From: Anagrus nilaparvatae
Taxonomy: Eukaryota; Arthropoda; Insecta; Hymenoptera; Mymaridae
Direction of reading: 5' to 3'
Length of the DNA stretch: 64,000 bases
Assembly: GCA_022575985.1 (NCBI GenBank)
Contig: JAKSXM010000272.1
Coordinates: 24,052,501-24,116,500 of the forward strand
The notes under the pieces were generated by a model that was not told the DNA's origin, made no database searches, and saw only the letters and a program-made list of their open reading frames with translations. The translations under genes and the position numbers were made by a program. Shown piece after piece: positions 52,701 to 61,200 of this stretch (positions are counted from its first letter, which is position 1; every line of letters begins with the position of its first letter).

Positions 52701-53704
52701 CAAGATATATTTTAATTAATTTCTGTTTTCAAACAAGAAGTTTTGTACAATTTCTAAATTCATGTACCAAAACCAGAATCTGATACAAAAATGCTCAAAA
52801 TCCTAAAATGCCACAATCTCAAAAAATATAAAAATTTATTTTTAAACATTAACATTAATTTATCATTTTTTTGCTTTAAAAATGCATTCATTCATCATTT
52901 CCTTCCTTTCCAGAAATTGTGGACGTGGTCGAGCTCTTGTTAAAAAAAGAGACGACCTGGAATTATCTGAAATTTTCACTTATAACACTGAAATGTTTTT
53001 ATCCACACTTTAAAATATATCAAAAAAGCTTCTTCTTCTTCAATATTTTAAATTATTTATTACTCATATTTATTTATTTATTCTTACTTTGTATTAATCT
53101 TATACCTTCTTACCTTGTATTATTTCTTACTGTATAATTATCTTATTTATTTAACTTATTTATTTTATTTATTTTATTTAACTTATTTATTTAATTTATT
53201 TGTATAATTTTTGTAAAAAAAAAAACCTAATCAATTTTTTTTGTAAATACATAAAACTGATTAATTAATTATTTATTTACTGTACATTTTGTAATTAACA
53301 TTTGTAAATTGTAATATTTTTGTTTATATGAGATTGTAAATTAAACTGTTTTTTTTTTAATTAATTTGAAAAAAACGTAATTAATTGTAAATATAAATGT
53401 ATAGTTTCTTATAGATTAAATTCTTATAATACTTTTGATTAATAAAAATTACTTATAAAATTTTTTTGTGCTTTTATTTTATCAAACTAATCGTTTTTTT
53501 AATTAATTTGTTAGATATGGGCGTGAATATGCTGATCCTTATTTAAGTCATGGAATTGGACCAATTGCAGGATATGGGGTAAGAAAATTCATTCTTTAAG
53601 TTTTGTAATTTTTTTATTCATAATTTAATCTAATAAAAATTTTTTTTTGTTTATTTTAGGCTACGGTATACAGGGGTGGTTACAACAGGTTTACACCTTA
53701 TTAA
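10162..53704 (+). CDS. Rbfox1: Rbfox (fox-1/A2BP1) RNA-binding splicing regulator, 3' half of gene
   Basis: This is a multi-exon gene whose RRM exons lie upstream of the window. Visible constitutive exons are 10162-10216, 22538-22555, 37127-37283, 42044-42107, 50951-51114, 53515-53578 and 53660-53704, all with GT-AG borders and matching phases (1, 1, 2, 0, 2, 0). The reading starts VNNATARVQTKKPPTVPN, the well-known end of the RRM and start of the C-terminal domain. It passes through an Ala-rich region with ALRG and QRGR Arg/Gly motifs and YGREYADPY, and ends YRGGYNRFTPY, nearly identical to the vertebrate RBFOX end. Known members bind (U)GCAUG and control alternative splicing according to position, mainly in neurons and muscle. 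The C-terminal domain seen here mediates protein contacts and is usually spliced into many isoforms. Introns reach 10-14 kb. The family call is very secure; which paralogue name applies is not, although insects usually have one gene. Confidence 0.95.
15182..15425. repeat. long near-perfect inverted repeat
   Basis: The left arm (15182-15240, starting atgaagtttatt) is matched by the reverse complement of the right arm (15366-15425) over about 59 bases with no mismatch that I can see. The two arms are separated by about 125 bases. Outside the arms, sequences beginning cgtaaaacagt (15124 and 15450) recur in direct orientation, so the structure may be a rearranged tandem or foldback element. There is no coding capacity. 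Confidence 0.75.
15873..16063. mobile_element. TA-flanked MITE, family A copy 1
   Basis: A 191-bp element bounded by TA, with ends AGGAGTGTGTGGTTATCCG and the inverted GGGTAACCGCACACTTTA. In reverse orientation it shares an interior core (ggtctacaattacagttttg) with the copy at 41394-41599. TA duplication and short terminal repeats suggest Tc1/mariner-type mobilisation. No ORF. Confidence 0.75.
18178..18322. repeat. inverted repeat, MITE-like
   Basis: Arms of about 45 bases (cccaaaatgg...ctactttaggtcattttt and its inverted partner aaaataacctaaagttgcc...ccattttcgg) flank about 50 bases. The match is imperfect with one indel. No target-site duplication is clear. It contains no gene. Confidence 0.55.
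19816..20327. repeat. GC-richer cluster of nested palindromes
   Basis: Three inverted repeats adjoin: gcgcataagacaattttt/aaaattgtcttctgcgc (about 19834-19895), agtttcagaaagtt/aactttctgaaact (20011-20102) and taggtaggttctacaata/tattgtagaagctaccta (20162-20326). gcagtacattttta recurs at 20151 and 20240. This looks like two or three small elements inserted side by side; the last has TA-type ends. The short ORFs on both strands here come from the palindromes and are not genes. Confidence 0.6.
20444..21716. mobile_element. 1.27-kb foldback element with ~270-bp terminal inverted repeats
   Basis: The left arm 20444-20712 and right arm 21448-21716 match in inverse orientation over about 270 bases with few differences. 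The outer ends are gttgccgtta and taacggtaac, beside ATATAT on both sides. The arms carry repeated gttaaagt and agttaactttaac sub-motifs. The 735-bp centre holds a GGCC hairpin (about 21251-21266), four GTTAG units and a G13 run. No transposase frame. It is a non-autonomous foldback/MITE-like element of unknown superfamily. Confidence 0.85.
21321..21355 (+). repeat. (TTAGG)n telomere-like tract with G13 run
   Basis: Four GTTAG units (21321-21340) are followed by CC and 13 consecutive G (21343-21355). TTAGG is the ancestral insect telomere repeat. The tract lies inside the foldback element and is not a chromosome end. Confidence 0.7.
22538..22555 (+). CDS. Rbfox1: Rbfox 18-bp microexon (VIQWPEG)
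   Basis: After the T-rich tract and acceptor gttacag, 18 bases complete Val and encode IQWPE plus G of the next codon (phase 1 in and out). The donor is GAGG|gtaggt, a strong match to consensus. The segment joins PTVPN to the Ala-rich region. The donor can be bypassed, giving the longer exon described in the next entry. Confidence 0.8.
22556..22663 (+). CDS. Rbfox1: possible in-frame 3' extension of the 18-bp Rbfox exon
   Basis: If the donor at 22556 is skipped, the frame stays open through 36 further codons (RFIHDVSEEALYSL, MLKNSEITGN, then KVNQGRQLEG) to a second donor GAGG|gtacat. That donor leaves the same phase, 1. The stretch is roughly half G+C in DNA that is mostly about 20% G+C. Its third codon positions are GC-rich, unlike the AT-ending codons of neighbouring Rbfox exons. 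It has a clear coding look but I recognise no domain. It could be an alternative exon part, or a conserved non-coding or acquired segment. Confidence 0.4.
22722..22747. repeat. (TA)n microsatellite
   Basis: Pure AT dinucleotide run. Similar runs lie at 654-682, 28064-28097 (interrupted) and 46301-46321. Confidence 0.9.
24699..24760. repeat. short hairpin, MITE-end-like
   Basis: aaggttaggacac...ttttggg is followed ten bases later by its inverted form ccaaaattcgtggcctatcctt, giving a 62-base hairpin with a few mismatches. It may be a relic of an inverted-repeat element. Confidence 0.5.
25729..25870. mobile_element. degenerate MITE, family A copy 3
   Basis: gcggtcatccg, ggtacccga and cgaaaaagggctgcaggtacag line up in order with gcggttactcg, ggatacccaa and cgaaaaaggtctgcaattacag of the copy at 41394. 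The far end is decayed. Confidence 0.5.
25967..26438. mobile_element. TTAA-flanked piggyBac-like MITE
   Basis: The 464-bp element (25971-26434) lies between TTAA duplicates (25967-25970, 26435-26438). The terminal inverted repeats, starting GAGGGCTGGATGTCAGCC, are about 163 bases each and roughly 94% identical, leaving about 140 bases between. TTAA duplication is the hallmark of the piggyBac superfamily. There is no ORF, so it would be mobilised in trans. The high arm identity suggests fairly recent activity. Confidence 0.85.
33229..33391 (+). CDS. Rbfox1: Rbfox alternative Ala-rich exon (TATMPWSWLSAATA)
   Basis: The 163-bp segment lies between ataagcag and GGAG|gtaaaa. Read in phase 1 it begins Gly-Tyr-Arg-Leu-Gln and continues TATMPWSWLSAATATP. 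It is then Ala/Ser/Thr/Pro-rich with GCA codons like the other Rbfox exons, and ends ATARR plus AG (phase 2). The acceptor lacks a pyrimidine tract, as weak regulated exons often do. Because it ends in phase 2 it cannot be joined to exon 37127 (which needs phase 1). It can join exon 42044, or exon 37127 through an internal acceptor at 37139. A Ser/Asn-rich second frame is also open but does not fit the upstream phase. Confidence 0.6.
33392..37126 (+). other. Rbfox intron, nothing distinct
   Basis: AT-rich intron sequence with A and T runs. A short A/T tandem near 35750-35780 (about 6-bp units) produces a Phe-Ile repeat in the minus-strand reading. No exon or mobile element is supported. Confidence 0.6.
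37127..37283 (+). CDS. Rbfox1: Rbfox exon, Ala-rich with RG motifs
   Basis: The 157-bp exon lies between attatag and GC|gtaagt (strong donor). It enters in phase 1 and leaves in phase 2. It encodes AAALRGVAIQRGRVGAAARA, then AFPASAAAIALARNQG and a poly-Ala stretch ending SALNPFAQ. The ALRG...QRGR part corresponds to the HLRGRGR segment of vertebrate RBFOX C-termini. Confidence 0.92.
37284..42043 (+). other. Rbfox intron with one MITE
   Basis: AT-rich intron. The only supported element is the TA-flanked MITE at 41394-41599. A GC-richer patch at 37770-38060 (with ATGGCG and CGGCCG words) has no open frame or inverted repeat that I can support. Confidence 0.6.
41394..41599. mobile_element. TA-flanked MITE, family A copy 2
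   Basis: 206 bp bounded by TA. The ends GGGGTCTGCGGTTACTCGAA and the inverse of TTCGTGTAACCGCACAACCC form a terminal inverted repeat of about 38 bases with mismatches. It shares its interior core with the copies at 15873, 25729 and 47516. No ORF. Confidence 0.78.
42044..42107 (+). CDS. Rbfox1: Rbfox exon (VYYDPFLAAQAATQ)
   Basis: The 64-bp exon follows the T-rich tract and acceptor tttttcag and ends at CAG|gtaaga. It completes Ala and encodes VYYDPFLAAQAATQDPNLRL plus Gln, ending in phase 0. VYYDPFL corresponds to the VVYQ(D/E) motif after the Ala-rich region in vertebrate RBFOX. Confidence 0.92.
44126..44146 (+). CDS. Rbfox1: Rbfox candidate 21-bp microexon (AKPPTIE)
   Basis: The acceptor gtgtttcag is followed by 21 bases (AKPPTIE) and the donor GAG|gtacga. 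Phase 0 on both sides, so it can be included between exons 42044 and 50951 without changing the frame. It is clearly richer in C than its surroundings. Microexons are common in neuronal splicing factors. Shortness limits certainty. Confidence 0.55.
44623..44945. repeat. 30-bp tandem repeat with inverted partner
   Basis: Five near-identical 30-base units (ttggtaaattttaagattta plus caaattctat) run from 44623 to 44770. Degenerate units in opposite orientation (taccaaatagaatttgtaaa and similar) follow to about 44945, so the array can fold back on itself. Confidence 0.85.
45743..45778 (+). CDS. Rbfox1: possible Rbfox alternative last exon or microexon (Pro-rich)
   Basis: The acceptor tttatttatag is followed, in phase 0, by IPPMPPTPTKQ and TAG. 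The stretch is C-rich against its surroundings. A possible donor ACA|gtaggg overlaps the end. Using it gives a 32-bp microexon ending in phase 2 that could join exon 53515. I cannot decide between a terminal exon, a microexon and chance. Confidence 0.35.
   Translation: MPPMPPTPTKQ
46272..46321. repeat. perfect 28-bp palindrome beside (TA)n
   Basis: 46272-46299 (aactctgctttata and its exact inverse) is a perfect palindrome, followed directly by about ten TA units. Confidence 0.8.
47516..47650. mobile_element. degenerate MITE, family A copy 4
   Basis: The TA-bounded end gggtgtacggtttcccgaaag and the core ggaggtacagaacttgaaaac resemble the other family A copies. The distal end is not recognisable. 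Confidence 0.45.
47958..48046. repeat. 24-bp tandem repeat
   Basis: Three full units and one partial (ttattctaagtccctaaact plus four bases, period 24) start at 47958, 47982, 48006 and 48030. Related words occur in inverse orientation at about 43170-43260 (gaatttagggacc, gacttaaaataattc), so the unit may come from a dispersed repeat. Confidence 0.7.
49703..49842. repeat. double hairpin repeat, copy 1
   Basis: Hairpin 1 (49703-49759): tttttctac...cggcccgaaagcacg pairs with cgtgttttccggcc...gtagaaaaa. Hairpin 2 (49787-49842): arms aaagaatgccccaaattgca and tgctgtttgggccattcttt. Hairpin 2 and its flank cggtccta recur in the SUR intron at 59380-59520. Likely a MITE family. Confidence 0.7.
50951..51114 (+). 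CDS. Rbfox1: Rbfox exon, poly-Ala/Tyr-rich
   Basis: The 164-bp exon lies between gattatag and GCAGG|gtaaat, phase 0 in, 2 out. It encodes a run of nine Ala, then PLLKTPLSTAQQSYAAA, TYTAVAARAYGA, a second poly-Ala run and QPVAGYAAVAG. Tyr-spaced Ala/Gly sequence is typical of the low-complexity Rbfox C-terminus that drives assembly with other splicing factors. The GCA runs are (CAG)n-type and may vary in length. Confidence 0.92.
51115..52913 (+). other. Rbfox intron with two GCATG sites
   Basis: AT-rich intron upstream of the alternative last exon. It has two TGCATG hexamers (51521, 51637). No mobile element or gene is supported. Confidence 0.6.
51521..51642 (+). promoter_or_regulatory. two TGCATG hexamers downstream of exon 50951
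   Basis: TGCATG occurs at 51521-51526 and 51637-51642, 407 and 523 bases past the exon end. UGCAUG is the known Rbfox binding site, and Rbfox genes commonly autoregulate through such sites. At this base composition only about four copies are expected per strand in the whole window, so two within 122 bases is suggestive but not proof. Confidence 0.35.
52914..53013 (+). CDS. Rbfox1: Rbfox alternative last exon
   Basis: A strong pyrimidine tract and acceptor (ccttcctttccag) precede a segment that reads in phase 2, matching the donor of exon 50951. It reads Gly, then NCGRGRALVKKRDDLELSEI, FTYNTEMFLSTL and TAA. No good donor follows before the stop, and an AATAAA lies 428 bases after it. The resulting protein would lack the YGREYADPY and YRGGYNRF tail. 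It would end instead in a basic then acidic/hydrophobic tail. I know of no match for this tail. Confidence 0.6.
53441..53446 (+). terminator. poly(A) signal for the alternative last exon
   Basis: AATAAA lies 428 bases after the stop of the 52914 exon and 69 bases before the next acceptor. It would serve the short isoform. Such hexamers are frequent in AT-rich DNA, so the support is positional only. Confidence 0.35.
53515..53578 (+). CDS. Rbfox1: Rbfox exon (YGREYADPY)
   Basis: The 64-bp exon lies between aatttgttag and TATGGG|gtaaga. It completes Gly and encodes YGREYADPYLSHGIGPIAG plus YG, ending in phase 0. It aligns with vertebrate YGRVYAADPYHHALAP. Confidence 0.95.
53660..53704 (+). CDS. 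Rbfox1: Rbfox terminal exon (YRGGYNRFTPY, stop)
   Basis: The acceptor tttattttag is followed by ATVYRGGYNRFTPY and TAA. This closely matches the conserved vertebrate ending YRGGYNRFAPY. Confidence 0.97.
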   Translation, partial: ATVYRGGYNRFTPY

Positions 53705-56700
53705 GAAAAATATGTAATTTATTTTAAGAGAAGAGTGATGGACTACTATAATTACAACAAAATAATGTGCTTTTTTTGTACTAAAAACTAAAACTGTACA
53801 TTGAATTCAACAAATACGAAGAATTTGTAACAACAATTTATATTTTTTAAGTGATCATTTTTTTTGTTTTATTTTTTATTTATTTTGCTCAGCAGAATTT
53901 ACTATTTATGAAATAGTTAAACTTGCCCTTTTACATATGTATAAGTAAAACCAAATTTTATTAACTTTTTATAGTTAAGCCATTATATAAAAAGACCATG
54001 ACAAAATAACAACTACTGAAAATGTATAAAAAATTTTTTTTTTATAAGATGTAAGTCAAAAAATAATCATTGTGAAATTCAAAACAATCATTGTAAAATT
54101 CAATATTTTTCTTTTTCTATATTTTTATTATGGACTGTGTAACTTTTTTTAATGATTTTTTTTTTTGTGTGCGAGGAAATCAGGGTTTCTCTTGTATAAT
54201 AGTAAAATTAATAGCGAATAAACCTTTACTAACAAAAAAATTGTAATTTAAAAAAAAATGTTTTTTTCTAGTCGCTAAACAAAAAATATTACTATATTAC
54301 AATTAAAGAAGGCTAATTATAATCCTCGTATTAAATATAAAATATCAATTGCTCGCATAACAATTTTCGATTAAAACTTTTTAACAAAAATTTATGCATC
54401 TTGTAAAAAAAAGAATTTAATCTCAAAGAAAATTTATAAATAAATTTGTAAATACATTAAAAGAAAATGTAATATCTTTGTAAAAGTATAAAAATTAATT
54501 ATGCTTTTTAAAAAAGTTCAAAATAAAATGAGCAGCTACTTAGCGAACAACAGAATAATTATATAAATAAAGATGTAATTTATAATAATCGCCAAATAAT
54601 TATATATTCACAATCTTATATATAAATATAGATAAAGAATCATTTTTTTCATGATTATAGTCTATTAAAACTCTGTAATTAATTAGAAATTTGAAAACAA
54701 AAAACAACAGCAAAATACAATCTAACCAATTGTAAATTGTAAATGATTTGTTGTATAAAAAAATAATTGGTTCTATATAAATGAAAAAATTGTAATTTGA
54801 GTTCAATTGATGAGATGGTATGGAGTGAGTAATTTTTTAATCCTATATATATTTTGATAAGTTTTTTTTTTATTGTAATTAAAACTTATTTTTTTGACTT
54901 CTTTTTTTTGATGATTGTGTTTCATTTTAAGAACAAAATGTTAAACTATAAGTTATAGAATAAGCGAATAAATCTGTTATATATACAATTACGAGTAAAA
55001 AAGAAAATGAGAGCGATAGCACAAAAATTTATTTTATTGTTATTAAATTTTTTGTTTAATAATTAAATAAAATAAAAATCAGCTTTCTAAAAATTAATAC
55101 AATCTGTATAAAAATAATGTGATTTCTGAAAGAAAAAAAAATTGGTACGCACATTATAAAAAATTGAAATAAAACAGAACGAGTGATTTATTGTTGATAT
55201 ATATAAACTAATCTTTAATTAATAAGATTTATTATTTAAATAAAGACTTTTTTAGCTTTATAAAAAAAAAATAAATTCAATTTAATTTTTCATCTCATTG
55301 TCTTTAAAATAAAAAAAAAAAGCTGTGAATATTTTCTCAATCCTTATATAATAAAACATAGTTTTAAATAATAATAATAATAATAATAAATTATAGAATA
55401 AAATAAAAATAGGCTTCTTGAAAGTATCAATTTAAAAAAGTTACGAGTCTTTTAATTAAACAGCCAAATATGACTATAAGGTGTTAGTTAACGTACAAGA
55501 ATAAAAAAAAAACTAGATTAATAATAAAATAAGATAAAAAAAACCTTTTCAAATTAATTATTCCTGCTAGGTTAGTATATTTTTAGGGATAAAAAAAGAA
55601 TACTCTTTTTTATATTTAGAAAAGTACGAATTGTTTTTTTTTTTTATTAAAGACACCAGTTACTGTAAATAAAACAAATCTCTTTAGCGTCAAGCACAAA
55701 TTTTGAAAAAAGGTGATGATTTTAAATAGTAATTTTTAGAATGATAATTACTCTTGTCTTTATACATCATATTTTAGCTTAATTCTTGAGTGACTATATA
55801 AATAATAGTTTAATAAAGATCGTAACACCAATAATTTACAAAAAAATAATTAAATATAACGTATAAAATAGTTTAAAATTTCTGTATAATTCTGAATACT
55901 ATTTGCTAAATAATATTTATGTTACCTCGATCACTCAATAATTAAGTTAGTTTTTTGAGATTATGCGTTTAATAAGTAAATCGCGCGCGGCTATAAATAA
56001 TAAAATAACAAATACTATAGACCAAAGACATATATAAAACACAAAACGTATATAAAATAGTTTAATATTCCAATATATACAAATTTTTGGTCATATTTTT
56101 GCAAAGAAAAACTTTTTTTATAGATTTTTTTTTAAGGTTTATATTAAAAATGTACAAAAAAAGGTTTTTCTTTGTATTTTCACAGTGTCATATATAAATA
56201 TAAATATAAATAATTATACATAATTACTTACTATATATAGTAATAAGTTGCGCGTATTTCTTAGGCATAAAAAAGTCTGCAAAAAAAATTAACACAAAAA
56301 ATGCTATATCTTGTGTGTGTTGATATTGTAAGTAAAAAATAAAAAAAAACATTTATACTATACTATTACTCGTAAAAAATATTTATAGAATATTTAAGAA
56401 ATTTTAGATTTAAAATTAAAATAAATAGAATTTAAGCCAAGCTCAAATTTTTCTTTTTTGTATCTGAAAAACATTTAATGAATTGGGTTTTAAAAAATTT
56501 GGTTTATTAGAATACCATGCAAAATTTTTAAAACTAGTTATTAATGTTAAAACTATTAATAGAAGTCCATGAGAAAATTAATTAGCTATTGATAAAAATA
56601 AAAACATTGGTTACAGAAAACAATATTTTAATATTACCGATTTGTCTTTTTACAAAAAAGGCCTATACAAAAATTTATACAAAATAATATGTAAAAAAAG

Positions 56701-57971
56701 ATTGTGAACAAAATATGGTAATATAAAAAATAAATTCATTTTTTTTGTTAAAAAAAATTAACCAATTATATGTAACTATTAAAATTATAAATGTCTATAA
56801 AATGACACACATCTTTTACGAGCAACATATCTTTAGTGTATTTAAAAAATATAAAAATTATGATAGAATAATTTGCCCTTAAATTTATATTATTATTGTA
56901 TATATAAGTATTGTTTTGTTATACGCTATTGTTATTACTTTTTTTTTTTTATCAATTATAATTTTTATGTTTTGTTTAAATATATAATGCATGCTTATTA
57001 TTTTATTTTTTTCTATAGAATTATAATACTACTATTTTTTATTATTCAAGTAAAATATTCGCTCTGATAAATTGGGTAATATTCTATCATAATTTAAAAA
57101 TAATTGATTAGTTTAAGTTAATATAATAAATGGGATGTTCCATGACAATTTTTAGTGCGTTATAATTTTTAGAATGCGAGTGAGTGTATTATATATAAAT
57201 GTATTTTACGCTATAGAAAAACAATAACAGAATTGTATCGAAAAATGGGTAAAAGCACAAAAAAAATAATAGACCTAATAAATTAATTTGCTTATTGTAC
57301 ATGTAAAAAAGTGTGCAAAGGAAAAAAAATGCATCGCTCAAAAAAAAAGATAAATTATTGTAAAAAATAATTAATTTGCACACGATATTCTTTTTTTATA
57401 TAGAAAATTATAAACAGAATTTTATCGCAAAAATCATTTGTAATTTCTAATAAAAAGAAAATTGTTATTAGGTTCTTGTATGATTCCCAATTTATAATCT
57501 AGCGAATAATTCTTATGGCGTATTTTCTCTGTATATTTGTCAGTGTTTATTATTAAATATTTTTCAAATAATATATTGTGTCTCTATTTTTTATTTATTA
57601 TTTCCTTTTTAAATACATAATTAAAAAAAATGGTAAGTAATATTTATATAATTCAGTTTTTCTCTTTTATATATAAATGAATGAGTCACTTTAATAATAA
57701 TCAAAGAATCTTACTACTACTTGGGATTACCAAGAGAGTAATAACAAACATCTATAATATACTTTTAACAGTTTTGTTTAAACTCACATTGATATAAGTT
57801 CGTCGTCGATACATTATTAATTTATAGTGATTGAATAAATTAAAGTGACTTATAAATTTTTGTGTTTTATAAAATCAAAGAACAGGAAATATGAGATAAT
57901 AATTAGAAGAAAAAAAAATAGGGTCATTAACAAATTAAATCTCCCCTATTTTTTATCAAATACAATTAATA
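53705..57971 (+). other. Rbfox 3' UTR and intergenic region
   Basis: The region between the Rbfox stop and the SUR start holds no gene. It is extremely AT-rich with many AATAAA hexamers (first clear one 54217). Long 3' UTRs are usual for Rbfox. Where transcription ends, and where the SUR promoter lies, cannot be told from sequence of this composition. An in-frame TAA at 57936 precedes the SUR ATG. Confidence 0.6.
54217..54222 (+). terminator. candidate Rbfox poly(A) signal
   Basis: AATAAA (in gcgaataaacc) lies about 510 bases past the stop, followed by a T-rich tract at about 54250-54270. Other hexamers follow to about 57.8 kb, so several 3' ends are possible. Confidence 0.3.
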
Positions 57972-58222
57972 ATGAATGAAAATTTAAATAATTTTTGCGA
58001 AGAAAAATTTTATTCAAATTTGCTACCAGGATACGGTTGGCATTTAATATGGTCATGGAAATTAAATAATGAAAGTTATGTATTAATGAAAGGAAAATTT
58101 TTAAAAAGATTAGACTGTCAATTAGAATTAATTAATATTTTATTTAATTTCATCATTTATTTATTATCTATTTTCATTATTATTATAAAATTTAAATTAT
58201 TTACTAGTAATAATATTAAAAC
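57972..58222 (+). CDS. Sur: SUR exon 1: N-terminus and TM1
   Basis: The exon begins at ATG (MNENLNNFCEEKF) and ends AC|gtaagt, phase 2. Cys9 and Cys49 flank the extracellular N-terminus, as the paired cysteines do in vertebrate SUR1. The hydrophobic LINILFNFIIYLLSIFIIII is TM1. Confidence 0.88.
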
Positions 58223-61200
58223 GTAAGTAGTTTTATTTATTTATCGATTATGTAAATTAATAACTATTAAAAAGCTTTTTTAAATATGCGCTTAGAGAAT
58301 TTATTATTAATAAACTGACAATGTTTTGTAATATTTAAATAAATTAAGTAAAACGTCATCAAAAATAAATTTAAATAATGTACGTGATTTTTAAATTATA
58401 TTTTTTCAGATTTAAATTACCAAATCATGTTATAAGATCAAATTTATGTTTGATATTAATAATAATACAATTAATTGAATTATTTGATGGATTAATAACT
58501 AAAACACCGTTGATTACAATATCAAATATTATTTCAATTTTGATATGCTTTTTCATTTATTATAAAATTGACAGTAATAAAAAATTTTCCTATGGATTGG
58601 CAACAACAATTTTTTCATTTTTTTTAATTAGTATTATTTGTTTTTTAAGAATTTCAAGATTTCAAAGGTACTTGTATGATTTATTTATTTCTTATTGAAA
58701 AATCCTTGTAAACTTTTTTTTTATATATTTTGATTTGTAATTAAGGTCATTTTTCTTTTGTATTGTTTAAGAATAATTGTTTTTTATATTTGTTTATGTA
58801 GATCTAATTTAACAATTGAACATGTTAGAGGATTAACTAGTGTATTGACTGGATCTTGTACTATTTTATTAGTATTTATTGATTTTTATTCAATTTTTCT
58901 AAAGGTACAGCTTATTTTTAAAATTTGGTATTTTCAATTAAAAATTTTTATTAAATTTGGCATAGTTTATTTTTATCAATTTTATTGAAATAAAATTATA
59001 TAAATTATTTCCAAAAATATTTTTACCTTTATTTTTTTTATTATGATTCATATGTTTATAAAGAATCTCTTTATGCATCATGGTTAAATCACAAAAGTAT
59101 AAGGGAATTGATAAATTAGATGCGATAAGGGACGACGACCCTACTGTAGTTCCAAAATTTTTGAAATATTAATGATCATTCATATTCATATATATTTATT
59201 TATGCAAATTAGGTTCATCAAAACTTAAAAATTTGTCAATTGGGAAAAAATCTTATGTCAAGAATTAAATAGGTGATTTTGGTAACGTCGCAAACTGGCT
59301 AATATTGAAAAAAAAAAAATTAGGCAAATTTAAAAATCAAGTTCATTGATTACATGTCCAGTGCACTAGAAATAGTATATTTCGGTCCTAGGCCAGAAAA
59401 ATAAAGAATGGCCCGAATCGCACGTAAATTACCTTCCGAGGCGAAGCCGAGGATGGTAAACTGCGATTTGGGTCATTCTTTGATTATGGTCGAGGATTGC
59501 TGCGCGTCCGGCAAAGACGTACTTTCTCGCCACAGTACATAAAATAAAATTTTTTAAAACTCAATTCAATTATTTTATTAAAAAAAAAAAATCTATTAGA
59601 AAAACGTAAATTGATATTTTCTTGGAACTTTCGGATTTAGTTCCGAAAAAAAAATCTGTTTCCGAAAATTCCCAAGCTTTGAAAATCATTTAACATGGAC
59701 CCAATAATAAAAAAAAAAAAACCAACTTCACGCGGTGTTCCCAAGCGGTCACCCATCCAAGTACTAACCGCGCTCAAATTTGCTTAACTTCTGGGATCGG
59801 ACGAGACCAGGTGCGATCAAATTGATATGAAAGTTGGACGTAAGTTTGTTAATCAGAAGCAAATTTTTACATTGGTGAGGCCATTAACACTCGTAGATTT
59901 TTTCCACATACTTTTTTGATAAAACTCTGCATGAACATTTTATTAATAGCAAAAAAAATTTTAAGAGAGAACTGTTTTTATAAATTTAGTTAGTAAAAAT
60001 GTCAAATTCAATAATAATTTTTGACCCATTATATGATTATTCTACCAAATTTTAAAAAAATGAAAATTATATTCAATGATTTTTTTTTAGATTTTTAATC
60101 CTGAATCTTTAAATAATCTAAGTTTAATAAACAGCACCATAAGTTATAAATATCACGTATCTTCATTTTTGAATAAAATAACATTTTTTTGGGTATTTGA
60201 TATTTTAAATCTTTGTTATAAAAGATCGCTACATTTAGAAGATTTAGGCGAATTACCGGAAGAGGAAACAAGTTATAAACAATTTAAAAAATTTCAAAAT
60301 ATTTTTAATAATGAAAAGGTAATTTAACACTATAATTAAATAAAATAGTGAATATTGTTTTTAATTTCAATATTTCATTTTTTTTAAACAGAAAAAAAAT
60401 GATAATAAAATAAATTTATGGAAATGTTATTGGAAACATATTAATAAGCAATTTATTATCGGTGGTGTGTTGAAATTGATTGGTGATTTTGTATCGTTAA
60501 TTGGACCATTATTTATATCAAATATTATTAATTATGTTACATTGAAAAATGATAATTCAACAACTGCAATTATTGTTGAGGAGCATAAGGTCAGATAATT
60601 TTTTTGAAGGAATTTTTAATCAAATTTGCAATGAAATTTCAATAAATATTAAATAATTACTTTTTAGGGTTTTGTTAAAATAGGCCAGTTATTAAATAAT
60701 GGTTATTTTATTGGCATAATTATATTTTTTTCAATTTTATTACAAAGTACGTTAAGTCAATTTTCAACACATATTTTAAATTATTCTGGAATTAGATTGA
60801 AAGTTGCATTACAGGTACCTGTTTTTTAAAACTCAAGGGTAAAAACAAGTGGAAAAAAAATAAAATAAATTAATCTTTTCAATTATTCTTTTCTAATTTT
60901 GCCAAAATAAAACAATTTTAATTAAATATATTGCCAAATCGAGAGAGATAATTACTGAGGAATCAATTCTCAAAGGCCTCCTCTTTCAAAACTGTTTACC
61001 CTATTTCATTGGATGAAAATTTATAAACTTGCTAAAAAAATGTTTATTGAAAATGAGATTGAACAGACCTTTTGCTGGAAAAAAATTTTTTTAATTGGCA
61101 ACTAACCAAAGTTACGTACGTTACTTCAGATACATGAGAATATAGGGAATATTGAAATTAATTAAATTCAAGGTAAATTACAACTCACTTGCCTATACAG

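Larger units (their letters stand above)
58905..60090 (+). other. SUR intron 3 carrying repeats and a 5S rRNA sequence
   Basis: This 1.2-kb intron contains the hairpin repeat at 59380-59520 and the antisense 5S rRNA sequence at 59721-59837. It runs from gtacag to ttttttttag. Confidence 0.85.

Noticed and set aside
53705..57971. Pumilio-type TGTANATA sites and TATA boxes
   Set aside because: Words of this composition occur by chance every few hundred to few thousand bases in DNA this AT-rich, so none can be called.
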